Shown here: piece by piece, positions 27,339 to 35,870 of the stretch | How positions within the stretch are numbered: position 1 is the first letter of the stretch | How the letters are laid out: the number at the start of each line of letters is the position of its first letter | Source of the DNA: Tepidamorphus sp. | GTDB taxonomy: Bacteria > Pseudomonadota > Alphaproteobacteria > Rhizobiales > Tepidamorphaceae | Length of the DNA: 64,000 bases | Assembly: GCA_028280885.1 (NCBI GenBank) | Contig: JANQKY010000087.1 | Coordinates: forward strand, 31,506 to 95,505 | Reading direction: 5' to 3' | Translations under genes and position numbers: made by a program | The notes under the pieces: model-generated | What the model saw: only the letters and a program-made list of their open reading frames with translations | Told to the model about the DNA's origin: nothing | Database searches by the model: none

Positions 27339-27473
27339 ATGTATGCATTATCCGCAATCGTCTCTGCACGGTGCCGAGAACGAACCAGGCGCCATGGCTT
27401 TGAAGGAAACCGGTCCATCCGTCGGCACGGCGACAACCAACACTGCGTGTCGGCCCGGATCCATCGGGAGGAA

Positions 27474-28496
27474 ATGATGAAGAGGTTTTTGACCGCCGCG
27501 GCCGGCGCGGCGTTGCTTGTGGCTGCCAGCCAGGCTTCGGCCAGCGAGAACCCGTTCAAGTGTGAACCGGGTGAGACCTATGTGATGAACGTCATGGTCT
27601 CAGGCGTCGAATACTGGTTCCCGGTCTATGAGATGTTCAAGCAGGCCGCCCAGCAGTTCGGCTGCGAGACCGAATATACCGGCACGCCGCAATATGACGT
27701 GAACCAGCAGCTTGCCAGCTTCGAGCAGGTGCTGGCCAAGAAGCCGGCCGGCATCCTGGTCCACCCGATGAATTCCGATCCGTTCATCGAGCCGATCAAC
27801 CGGGCCGTCGACAGCGGCATTCCGGTGGTGACGTTTGCCGCCGATTCGCCGAATTCCAAGCGCATCTCGCACATCACCTCCGACAATGTGAAGGAGGGCC
27901 AGTTCGTCGCCGACGCGGTCGCCGAGGACATGGGCGGAGAAGGCGAATACGCGGTCCTGGAAAATCCGGGCCAGGACAATCACGACGTCCGCATCGCCGC
28001 CTTCATCCAGCGTATGAAGGACAAGTGGCCGAACATGAAGCTGGTTGCCCGGGCCGCCAGCAACCAGGACCCCAACAAGGCCTATCAGGCGGTCCTGTCG
28101 ATGGCGCAGGCCCATCCCGATCTCGGCGCGATCTGGATGCCGGAGGCCAACTCGGCGCTCGGCGCGGCCCAGGCCAATAACGAACTGGGCGGCAACATCC
28201 GCATCGCCCATGCCGACGTCAACGGCAAGATCCTCGACATGATCAAGGAGGGGCAGATCTTCGCCGCCGTCAATCCGAACCAGGGCATGCAGGGCTATAT
28301 GGGCTTCCTGCTCCTGTGGTTCGCCGCCCATCCCGAACTGATTGATCCGATGAACGATCATGCCCGCTCCGGCTTCAACCCGATGGGCGTGCCCTTCGTC
28401 GACAACGGCCTGTCGATCGTGACCGCCGACAATGCCGACGATTTCTACTGGGACGCCTATCTGAAGCGTCGCGGCACCAAGGGCATCAACGAGTAG
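27474..28496 (+). CDS. Sugar ABC transporter substrate-binding protein (ribose/AI-2-type)
   Basis: This 340-residue periplasmic protein has a signal peptide (MMKRFLTAAAGAALLVAASQASAS) and a type-I periplasmic-binding fold (Peripla_BP_4), with PAGILVHPMNSDPFIEPINR and VTFAADSPNSKRISHITSDN, typical of the RbsB/LsrB group. GGGAGGAA lies just before two adjacent ATG codons (27474, 27477), and either could start. An intrinsic terminator follows, then the ATPase and permease genes. The ligand is probably a sugar or polyol. Confidence 0.88.
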   Translation: MMKRFLTAAAGAALLVAASQASASENPFKCEPGETYVMNVMVSGVEYWFPVYEMFKQAAQQFGCETEYTGTPQYDVNQQLASFEQVLAKKPAGILVHPMNSDPFIEPINRAVDSGIPVVTFAADSPNSKRISHITSDNVKEGQFVADAVAEDMGGEGEYAVLENPGQDNHDVRIAAFIQRMKDKWPNMKLVARAASNQDPNKAYQAVLSMAQAHPDLGAIWMPEANSALGAAQANNELGGNIRIAHADVNGKILDMIKEGQIFAAVNPNQGMQGYMGFLLLWFAAHPELIDPMNDHARSGFNPMGVPFVDNGLSIVTADNADDFYWDAYLKRRGTKGINE

Positions 28497-28520
28497 GCCT
28501 TAGGCAGCCTGCCAAACCTC

Positions 28521-28550
28521 CCGGGCGGGTGCGCTCGCCCGGGCTTTTTA
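28521..28550 (+). terminator. Intrinsic terminator/attenuator after the sugar-binding protein gene
   Basis: CCCGGGCG (28521-28528) and CGCCCGGG (28537-28544) form a perfect 8-bp stem with an 8-nt loop, followed by CTTTTT. It sits between the binding-protein gene and the ATPase, so it should make partial termination that keeps binding protein in excess of membrane components. Confidence 0.8.
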
Positions 28551-28612
28551 CCCCCCGTCCGCCCCACGACATGCGACCCTGTGCGTCACCGCACCCGCCG
28601 ACGGAGCCGATC

Positions 28613-30172
28613 GTGACAGCGTCCCCCCTTCTCGAAATGACCGGCATCGCCAAGGCCTTCGGCCCGGTCCAGGCGCTCCAGGACGTCGATTTCCGCCTGC
28701 GCCACGGCGAGATCCACGCGCTTGCCGGCGAGAACGGGGCGGGCAAGTCGACCCTGATGCGCATCATCGACGGGATCCTGCAGCCCGATGAGGGCGAGAT
28801 CCGCCTCGATGGCAAGCCGCTCCGGTTCTCAACCCCGCTCGAGGCGCAGCAGGCCGGCATCGGCTTCGTGCATCAGGAAATCGCGCTGTGTCCGGATGTC
28901 TCGGTTGCGGAAAATGTCTGCATGGCGAGGATCAACGCCTCGCGGTCGTTCCTGGTCAATTACCGGCGTGTCCGGCGCGAGGCGCGCGCGGTACTCCGGC
29001 AGCTTGTCGATATCGACCCCGACGCGCCGCTCAACACGCTCAGCATTTCCAGCCAGCAGGTCGTCGAGATCGCCAAGGCGCTGACGCTCGACTGCCGGAT
29101 CCTGATCCTCGACGAGCCGACCGCGGCGCTGACGGAACGGGAATCCGAGGCGCTGTTCAAGATCATGCACCGGCTTAAAAGCAAGGGCATCTCGATCATC
29201 TATATCTCGCACCGGATGGCGGAGATCTTCGCCCATTGCGATCACATCACGGTGCTGCGCGACGGGCGCTACGTGATGGATGCGCCGATCGCCGAGACGA
29301 CGCCGGAAGCGGTGGTCAATTCCATGGTCGGGCGGGAACTGAGCCATCTTTATCCCGACAAGCTGTCAACGCCGCCGCAGCAGGGCGAGACGATCCTGTC
29401 CGTGCGCGGCCTGTCGGATGACGGCCTGGTCCGGGACGTCAATTTCGACCTGCACGAAGGCGAGATCCTCGGCCTTGCCGGGCTGATCGGCGCGGGCCGG
29501 TCCGAAACGGTTCAGACGATCTGCGGCCTGAAGCCGCGCACCGCCGGGACGGTGTTGCTGAAGGGCCGGGAGATCCGCATCGACGGCTACCCCGACGCGG
29601 TCGCCGAGGGCATCGTCTATCTGTCGGAGGACCGCAAGGGCGAGGGCGTGTTCCTCGACCTGACGATCGCCCAGAACGTCTCGGCGCTCAGGCTCGACAA
29701 GGTGACGACGCCGCTTGGCCTGATCGACCGGCGCGCCGAGCAGGACCAGGCGCAGGCGCTGACCGACGAACTCAACCTGAAGAGCGGCGGCATCGGCGAG
29801 GCGGTTTCCTCCCTGTCGGGCGGCAATCAGCAGAAGGTGGCGATCGCCAAGCTGCTCACCGCCGATCCGGCCGTGGTCATTCTCGACGAGCCGACCCGGG
29901 GCATCGATGTCGGCGCCAAGAGTGAAATCCACGCCCTGTTGCGCCGGTTCGCGCAGTCGGGTGTCGGCGTCATCGTCGTCTCCTCCGAGCTTCCCGAAGT
30001 GATCGGCCTGTGCGACCGGGTTCTCGTTCTGTGCGAGGGCCGGCAATCGGGCACGCTGGAGGGGGACGACGTCACCGAGGAGGCGATCATCGCGCTCGCC
30101 TCCGATCTCACCGGAACCGCGTTGTCGGACAGGCTCCCTGCCGGGCCCGCGGCTCTGGACAGTGTACAGTGA
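28613..30172 (+). CDS. Sugar ABC transporter ATP-binding protein (RbsA-type, two ATPase domains)
   Basis: This 519-residue protein has two fused ATPase domains. The first has Walker A GENGAGKS and signature LSISSQQ. The second has a degenerate P-loop (LIGAGRSE) with signature LSGGNQQKVAIAKLL and Walker B VVILDEPTRGID, as usual for RbsA/MglA. The GTG at 28613 has GGAG seven bases upstream and fits the family N-terminus. Upstream in-frame ATGs fall within the terminator region. Confidence 0.9.
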   Translation: MTASPLLEMTGIAKAFGPVQALQDVDFRLRHGEIHALAGENGAGKSTLMRIIDGILQPDEGEIRLDGKPLRFSTPLEAQQAGIGFVHQEIALCPDVSVAENVCMARINASRSFLVNYRRVRREARAVLRQLVDIDPDAPLNTLSISSQQVVEIAKALTLDCRILILDEPTAALTERESEALFKIMHRLKSKGISIIYISHRMAEIFAHCDHITVLRDGRYVMDAPIAETTPEAVVNSMVGRELSHLYPDKLSTPPQQGETILSVRGLSDDGLVRDVNFDLHEGEILGLAGLIGAGRSETVQTICGLKPRTAGTVLLKGREIRIDGYPDAVAEGIVYLSEDRKGEGVFLDLTIAQNVSALRLDKVTTPLGLIDRRAEQDQAQALTDELNLKSGGIGEAVSSLSGGNQQKVAIAKLLTADPAVVILDEPTRGIDVGAKSEIHALLRRFAQSGVGVIVVSSELPEVIGLCDRVLVLCEGRQSGTLEGDDVTEEAIIALASDLTGTALSDRLPAGPAALDSVQ

Positions 30173-30182
30173 GGAGGCGAGG

Positions 30183-31211
30183 GTGGCGGACCAGTCAATC
30201 AGTCAGGCTGTCGTCTCCGCAGGCGGAGACACCCGTGAGGGCGAGATGGAACGTGGCATGCCGGGAGTGTTGAAGCGGCTCGTGCGGATGCGCGAATTCG
30301 GACTGATCGTCATCATCCTGACGATCTGCGTCATCATGAGCTTCGCCTCGCCTTATTTCCTCACCGAAGGCAACATGCGGGCGATCCTGTTGTCCTTCTC
30401 GACGGAGGGGATCGTCGTCGTCGGCATGACGATCCTGCTGATTTCCGGCGGCATCGACCTGTCGGTCGGCTCGGTGATGGCGCTGACCATGGCGGTGGCC
30501 GGCAAGCTGTTCCTGTTCGGGCTCGATCCGTGGAGCGCCAGCGTGCTGGGGATCGCGACGGCGGCCTTCATCGGCCTGATCATGAGCTATTTCGTCACCC
30601 GGGTCGGCCTCCACTATTTCATCGTCAGCCTTGCCTTCCTGGGCATCGCGCGCGGGCTGACGCTGGTCGTCACCCAGGGCACGCCGCTGTCGCTGTTCAC
30701 GCTGCCGCCGGCCTTCAAGTTCATCGGCCAGGGCAGCTTCTACGGCATACCCTTCGTCGTCATCGTCTTCCTCGTGGTGGTCATCATCGCCGATTTCCTG
30801 TTGCGCCGGGCGACCATGTTCCGCCGCGTCTACTATGTCGGCAGCAATCAGAAGGCGGCGGAATACTCCGGCATCCGGGTCGACCGGGTGAAGGCCGGCG
30901 CGATCATCCTGTGCTCGACGCTGACGGGGCTTGCCGGCATCATCTTCATGTCGAAATTCGGCGCAGCGACCCCGCAGTTCGGCGTCGGCATGGAGCTCAA
31001 CGTCATCGCCGCCGCGGTAATCGGCGGGGCGAGCCTGAACGGCGGGTCGGGCTCGGTGCTCGGCGCCATCCTCGGCATCGCGCTGTTGTCGCTGGTGACC
31101 TCCAGCCTGCAGCTTCTCGACGTGCCGGTGTTCTGGCAGGACGCGATCAAGGGCGGCATCCTGCTCGCCGCCGTCACCATCGATCACCTCGTGCATACGA
31201 GGCGCAAATGA
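30183..31211 (+). CDS. Sugar ABC transporter permease (RbsC-type)
   Basis: This 342-residue polytopic membrane protein has about nine hydrophobic segments, GGIDLSVGSVMALT (the family motif) and AAAVIGGASLNGGSGSVLGA. The GTG at 30183 is preferred to a GTG at 30162 because GAGGAGG lies just upstream. Its end overlaps the SorC regulator gene by ATGA. Confidence 0.9.
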   Translation: MADQSISQAVVSAGGDTREGEMERGMPGVLKRLVRMREFGLIVIILTICVIMSFASPYFLTEGNMRAILLSFSTEGIVVVGMTILLISGGIDLSVGSVMALTMAVAGKLFLFGLDPWSASVLGIATAAFIGLIMSYFVTRVGLHYFIVSLAFLGIARGLTLVVTQGTPLSLFTLPPAFKFIGQGSFYGIPFVVIVFLVVVIIADFLLRRATMFRRVYYVGSNQKAAEYSGIRVDRVKAGAIILCSTLTGLAGIIFMSKFGAATPQFGVGMELNVIAAAVIGGASLNGGSGSVLGAILGIALLSLVTSSLQLLDVPVFWQDAIKGGILLAAVTIDHLVHTRRK

Positions 31212-32215
31212 CTGTCGTGCCCGCCCGCCCGCAGGCCGCTGCGCCCAAGCGCCGGCTCGACGAGCCCGAAACCATGCGGCTGATGCATCGCGCGCTGGTC
31301 CTCTACTTTCTCGAGGAAATGGCGCAAAGCGAGATCGCCGGGGAACTCGGCGTGTCGCATGCGACGGTGAACCGGCTGATCAAGAAGGGGCGGGCGCTCG
31401 GGCTGGTCGAGATCCGCATCAAGTCGCCGGTCGAGCATCTCTTCGAGATCGAGCAGGCGCTGAAGGCGCTCGGCGATATCGACAAGGTGATCGTGGTGCC
31501 GACCCTGACGGACAGCCACGAGACCGTGATGCAGTCGGTCGGCCGGGCCGCCGCCGGCTATCTGCTGGAGGTGATTAAGGACGGGCAGGTGCTGACGATC
31601 ACCGGCGGCAAGGGGGTGAGCGCCCTGGTCGATGCGATCGAGACGGTCAAGCGGCCGATCGAGATCGTGCCGGCGACCGGGCTGGTGCAGGGGCACTACT
31701 ATACCGACGTCAACCATATCGGCGCCAAGCTCGCCGAGAAGCTGGGCGGCCAGGCGTTGCAGATCCACGCGCCGCTGTTTGCCGAGACCGAGGAGATGCG
31801 CGGCATGCTGCATCGGATGAACTCGGTCCGGGCCGTGTTCGACAAGGCCCGGTCGGCGACGGTGGCAGCGGTCGGGATCGGATCCATCCTGACCGAGGAT
31901 TCAAGCTATTACGACCTGCATCCGGCGACCGAGCACGACCGCCGGGAAATCGAGGGCTGCGGCGCCAAGGCCGAACTGGTCGCCCATCTGCTCGATGGCG
32001 GCGGCAAGCCCTGCAATTTCGCGCTGAACCGCACGCTGGTGACGATTTCGCTCGATGAATTGCGCCGCATCCCGACCCGTATCGGCGTCGCGGCGGGGCC
32101 GACAAAGGCGCTGCCGATCCTGTCGGTGTTGCGCGGCAACCATCTCAACGCCCTGGTGACCGACGAGGCGACGGCCCGCCGGGTTCTGGAACTCGCAGAG
32201 GAGACGGCCGGATGA
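31208..32215 (+). CDS. SorC/DeoR-type sugar-binding transcriptional regulator
   Basis: This 335-residue protein has an N-terminal sigma-like helix-turn-helix (about residues 28-60: LYFLEEMAQSEIAGELGVSH, then ATVNRLIKKGRALGLV) and a C-terminal Rossmann-like sugar-phosphate-binding domain (GRAAAGYLLEVIKDGQVLTI, then ASVGIGSI-like VAAVGIGS). The family includes LsrR, EryD and SorC and is relieved by a phosphorylated sugar, which fits the kinase in the same operon. It probably acts on the palindrome at 27303-27320. ATGA overlaps join it to both neighbours. Confidence 0.88.
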   Translation: MTVVPARPQAAAPKRRLDEPETMRLMHRALVLYFLEEMAQSEIAGELGVSHATVNRLIKKGRALGLVEIRIKSPVEHLFEIEQALKALGDIDKVIVVPTLTDSHETVMQSVGRAAAGYLLEVIKDGQVLTITGGKGVSALVDAIETVKRPIEIVPATGLVQGHYYTDVNHIGAKLAEKLGGQALQIHAPLFAETEEMRGMLHRMNSVRAVFDKARSATVAAVGIGSILTEDSSYYDLHPATEHDRREIEGCGAKAELVAHLLDGGGKPCNFALNRTLVTISLDELRRIPTRIGVAAGPTKALPILSVLRGNHLNALVTDEATARRVLELAEETAG

Positions 32216-33216
32216 CGGCGGTAGTGGACGACACGGATCAGATTGCCCGCGAGATCGGCGGGTCCGGAATTTCGGCAACCGCGATCGGGCTCGGCACCTG
32301 GGCGATCGGCGGCTGGATGTGGGGCGGCACCGACGAGGCGGAATCGATTTCCGCGATCCGGGCTGCCATCGACGAGGGCATCACGCTGATCGACACCGCG
32401 CCGGCCTATGGCATGGGCGTTTCGGAGGAGACGGTCGGCAAGGCGATTGCCGGACGCCGCGACGCGGTGGTGCTGGCGACCAAATGCGGCCTGGTATGGC
32501 ATACGCAGAGCGGCAACCACTTCTTCGACCAGAACGACAAGCCGGTGCACCGCTATCTCGGCGCGGACGCGATCGAGCACGAGGTCGACGAGAGCCTGCG
32601 CCGGCTCGGCACCGACCATATCGACCTCTACATCACCCACTGGCAGGACCCGACGACGCCGATCGCCGAGACGATGGACGCGCTCGAGGGGCTGAAGGCG
32701 AAGGGCAAGATCCGGGCGATCGGCGCGAGCAACGTCAGCGCCGACGAACTGCGCGCCTATGTCGAGATCGGCGGGCTCGACGCGATCCAGGAGCAATACA
32801 ACATGGTGCATCGCGCCATCGAGGCCGAGCTCCTGCCGATCTGTGCCGAGCATGGCGTCTCGACGCTCAGCTATTCGTCGCTGGCGCTCGGCCTCCTGTC
32901 GGGCAGGATCGGCCCCGACCGGGTCTTCAGCGGTGATGATCTGAGGATCGACGATCCCAGGTTTTCGACCGGGAACCGGCGCAAGGTCGCGGCGATGGTG
33001 GCCGAGATCGAGCCGATCGCGCGTGACCACGGGGCGACGATCGCGCAACTGGTGATCGCCTGGACCATCCGCCAGCCGGGGATCACGTTCGCCCTGTGCG
33101 GCGCCCGCAATGCCGGGCAGGCGATCGAGAACGCGCGGGCGGGGCGGCTGCGGCTCACCGATGCCGAGCTTGCGACGATCGACAGGGCGGCTGCGCGCCA
33201 TCTGACCGGCATCTGA
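32212..33216 (+). CDS. Aldo/keto reductase
   Basis: This 334-residue NADP(H)-dependent (beta/alpha)8 barrel has catalytic Asp/Tyr in LIDTAPAYGMG, Lys in VVLATKCGLV and His in YITHWQDP. KIRAIGASNVSADELR is typical of the AKR superfamily. It would reduce an aldehyde or ketone, or oxidise a sugar. Its placement between the SorC regulator and the GlpD-like gene implies a step in the same sugar or polyol route. Confidence 0.88.
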   Translation: MTAVVDDTDQIAREIGGSGISATAIGLGTWAIGGWMWGGTDEAESISAIRAAIDEGITLIDTAPAYGMGVSEETVGKAIAGRRDAVVLATKCGLVWHTQSGNHFFDQNDKPVHRYLGADAIEHEVDESLRRLGTDHIDLYITHWQDPTTPIAETMDALEGLKAKGKIRAIGASNVSADELRAYVEIGGLDAIQEQYNMVHRAIEAELLPICAEHGVSTLSYSSLALGLLSGRIGPDRVFSGDDLRIDDPRFSTGNRRKVAAMVAEIEPIARDHGATIAQLVIAWTIRQPGITFALCGARNAGQAIENARAGRLRLTDAELATIDRAAARHLTGI

Positions 33217-33246
33217 GACCGGCAACCCGTTTGAGGACTTAAGGCC

Positions 33247-33264
33247 GCCGGCATCCTTGCCGGC
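33247..33264 (+). other. Hairpin abutting the ribosome-binding site of the GlpD-like gene
   Basis: GCCGGCA (33247-33253) and TGCCGGC (33258-33264) form a 7-bp stem with a 4-nt loop, ending one base before AAGGA of the Shine-Dalgarno sequence. It may tune translation. There is no T-run. Confidence 0.4.
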
Positions 33265-33276
33265 GAAGGATGGACC

Positions 33277-35040
33277 ATGGCCCGAGACCGAGACATGACC
33301 CTTGCCGGACTGAGCGATGCGCCGCAGGTGCAGGCGCTCGTCATTGGCGGCGGGATCAACGGCATCAGCGTGTTTCGGGAGCTGGCGCTGCAGGGCCTGC
33401 GCGTGCTGCTGATCGATCGCGGCGATTTCTGCGGCGCCTGCAGCTCGGCGCCGTCGCGGATGATCCATGGGGGGCTGCGCTATCTGGAAAACGGCGAGTT
33501 TGCCCTCGTGCGCGAGTCGCTTGCCGAGCGCGACGCGCTCCTGCGCAACGCCCCGCACATGGTGTTTCCGCTGGCAACCACCGTGCCGATCCGCAAGCGC
33601 TTCTCCGGGCTGCTCAATGGCGCGATAAGTTTCGCCGGCTTAAAAGGAAAGCCGGCGGAGCGCGGCTCGCTGGCGATCCGGGCCGGCCTCACGCTCTACG
33701 ATCTCTATACCCGCAAGCGCCGGGCCCTGCCCGGCAGCCGGTTCCGCGGCAAGGCCGAGACCCACCGGCTGTGGCCGGGACTGCAGCCGGAGTTGCGCTT
33801 TTCGGCAACCTATTACGACGCCTGGATCAGCCATCCGGAGCGGCTCGGCATCGAGCTGGTCGCAGACAGTTTATCGGCTAATGAAAATGCCATGGTGCTC
33901 AATCACGCCGAAGTCGGCCGTGAGGCGGATGGCACGCTGACGCTCACCGATCACCTCACCGGCGCGACGCTGCCCGTCCGGCCCGACGTGATCGTCAACG
34001 CCACCGGCGCCTGGGTCGACCAGACCAATCTCCGGCTGTTTCCGGCCGGCGACGACGCGCCTGACCGTTTTGTCGGCGGGACCAAGGGATCGCATCTGAT
34101 CCTCGACCATCCCGAACTCCATGCCGCGCTGTCCGGCCACATGATCTATTTCGAGAATGTCGACGGGCGCGTCTGCATCCTGTTCCCCTATCTCGGCCGG
34201 GTGCTGATCGGATCGACGGATATTCGTGTCGACGAACCCGGCGAGGTGCGCTGCGAGGATGCCGAGGTCGACTATATCCTCAAGTCGCTCGCCAATGTCT
34301 TCCCCGGGATCACGGTGAGGCCCGAGCAGATCGTCTACCGGTTCGCCGGCGTCCGGCCGCTGCCGCGCAGCGACAAGGCGTTCACCGGTCGGATCTCGCG
34401 TGATCACGCAACCCGCAATCTCGGCGGCGACCCGCCCGTGCTCTGCATGATCGGCGGCAAGTGGACGACGTTCCGCGCCTTCGGCGAGCAATGCGCGGAC
34501 ATGGCGCTGGAGGTCCTGGGGCGGCCGCGAACCGTCGATACGCGCGACCGGCCGATCGGCGGCGGAGCGGGATTTCCGGGCAACGAAGCGGGTGTCCGGG
34601 ATCTGGTCGGGGATCTCGCCCGGTCGTTCGGCGTCGACAGGGACCGCGCCGCGCATGCGGTGTTGCATTACGGCACGCGGGCTGGGGAGATCCTGCGGGT
34701 CTGCCGTGAGGCCGGCGACGACGAACCGCTCGAAGACGGGACGGCCTATACGGTGGCCGAACTGCGCCATCTGATCCGAACCGAGCATGTCGGCGGGCTC
34801 GACGATCTCATGCTGCGCCGCACCTCGCTTGCGATCACCGGCGCGCTGTCGATGGCGATGATCGAGCGGGCGAGTGACCTTCTGGCGGGCGAGCTCAAGT
34901 GGAGCGCAGCGCAGGCGGACGCGGCCAAACGCGCCTTCCTCGATCTGCTCGAAACACGACACGGCCTTGACGCCGAAACACTTCAGAACCGGAATGCGAA
35001 AGGAAACGGGGAATGCGGATCAGTAGCAAGGCACGCATGA
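33277..35040 (+). CDS. GlpD/EryB-like FAD-dependent polyol-phosphate dehydrogenase
   Basis: This 587-residue flavoprotein has the FAD-binding VIGGGINGISVFRELALQG (about residues 23-41), SRMIHGGLRYLENGEF, the ATYYDAW segment and a C-terminal GlpD domain with GGKWTTFR. Members oxidise glycerol-3-phosphate or, in EryB, erythritol 4-phosphate, and pass electrons to quinone at the membrane. The adjacent FGGY kinase and aldolase suggest a phosphorylated polyol rather than plain glycerol-3-phosphate. The gene overlaps the aldolase gene by 28 bp. Confidence 0.85.
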   Translation: MARDRDMTLAGLSDAPQVQALVIGGGINGISVFRELALQGLRVLLIDRGDFCGACSSAPSRMIHGGLRYLENGEFALVRESLAERDALLRNAPHMVFPLATTVPIRKRFSGLLNGAISFAGLKGKPAERGSLAIRAGLTLYDLYTRKRRALPGSRFRGKAETHRLWPGLQPELRFSATYYDAWISHPERLGIELVADSLSANENAMVLNHAEVGREADGTLTLTDHLTGATLPVRPDVIVNATGAWVDQTNLRLFPAGDDAPDRFVGGTKGSHLILDHPELHAALSGHMIYFENVDGRVCILFPYLGRVLIGSTDIRVDEPGEVRCEDAEVDYILKSLANVFPGITVRPEQIVYRFAGVRPLPRSDKAFTGRISRDHATRNLGGDPPVLCMIGGKWTTFRAFGEQCADMALEVLGRPRTVDTRDRPIGGGAGFPGNEAGVRDLVGDLARSFGVDRDRAAHAVLHYGTRAGEILRVCREAGDDEPLEDGTAYTVAELRHLIRTEHVGGLDDLMLRRTSLAITGALSMAMIERASDLLAGELKWSAAQADAAKRAFLDLLETRHGLDAETLQNRNAKGNGECGSVARHA

Positions 35041-35870
35041 ACAGGATGTTCCGCAACGGGCGGTGCCTCGATGTCGCGGTCGACCATGGCGTCTTCAACG
35101 AGCCGAGCTTCATGTCCGGCCTCGAGGATATAGGCTCCGTCGTCGACCAGCTCATCGCGGCGGGCCCCGACGCGATCCAGATGAATTACGGCCAGGCCGA
35201 CCTCCTGCAAGGCCGGCCGGAGCGGGACAAGCCGGCGCTCGTCATGCGCATCGATGTCGGCAATCCTTACAACGACCGTCGCCACCGGGTGATGTGGTCG
35301 CATCTGCAGAATGTCGAGGAGCCGATCATCGGCGCCCTGGAAATGGACGCGGCCGCGATCGTCGTCAACCTGCTGATGCTGCCCGACGAGCCGGAGCTGA
35401 CCCGGCATTGCATCGACAATATCGCGCGGGCCCGCGCCGCCTGCTCGAAATACGGCATGCCGCTGATGATCGAGCCCCTGGTGATGCTGCCCAATGATGT
35501 GCGCGGCGGCTATCAGGTCGACGGCGACGCCGACAAGATCGTCACGCTGGTGCGGCAGGCTGCCGAACTGGGCGCCGACATCATCAAGGCGGACCCGACC
35601 GAGGATCCGGAGGACTTCCACCGGGTGGTCGAGGCGGCGCGCTGTCCGGTGCTGGTGCGCGGCGGCGGCAAGGAGGACCTGAAGACCGTGTTCGAGAAGT
35701 CGGCCGCGCTGATGGCGCAGGGCGCGCTGGGCATGGTCTATGGCCGCAACGTCTATCAGCACGACCGGCCGAGCCGGATCGTCAAGGCGCTGATGGCGAT
35801 GATCCATGACGACGTGTCCGGTGCCGCCGCCTGGGAGATCTATCAGGGGGAGATCCATCAGGATGGCTGA
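35013..35870 (+). CDS. Class I aldolase of the DhnA/LsrF (DeoC/LacD) family
   Basis: The 285-residue TIM-barrel protein has a Schiff-base lysine candidate in ADIIKADPTED and the C-terminal phosphate-binding GALGMVYGRNVYQH. VAVDHGVFNEP near the N-terminus is typical of LsrF/DhnA proteins. It could cleave a ketose phosphate, or act as an LsrF-type thiolase on an AI-2-like product. It is flanked by kinase and dehydrogenase genes, so a sugar-phosphate aldol step is favoured. Confidence 0.82.
   Translation: MRISSKARMNRMFRNGRCLDVAVDHGVFNEPSFMSGLEDIGSVVDQLIAAGPDAIQMNYGQADLLQGRPERDKPALVMRIDVGNPYNDRRHRVMWSHLQNVEEPIIGALEMDAAAIVVNLLMLPDEPELTRHCIDNIARARAACSKYGMPLMIEPLVMLPNDVRGGYQVDGDADKIVTLVRQAAELGADIIKADPTEDPEDFHRVVEAARCPVLVRGGGKEDLKTVFEKSAALMAQGALGMVYGRNVYQHDRPSRIVKALMAMIHDDVSGAAAWEIYQGEIHQDG

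Larger units (their letters stand above)
26828..27473. other. Gene-free region with repeats and two divergent promoters
   Basis: This 646-bp region separates the minus-strand ThDP enzyme from the plus-strand sugar ABC operon. It contains the composite palindromic repeat (26974-27180) and the predicted SorC operator/promoter (27303-27338). Open frames in it are repeat-derived and are not annotated. No clear promoter hexamers were found for the ThDP gene. Confidence 0.6.
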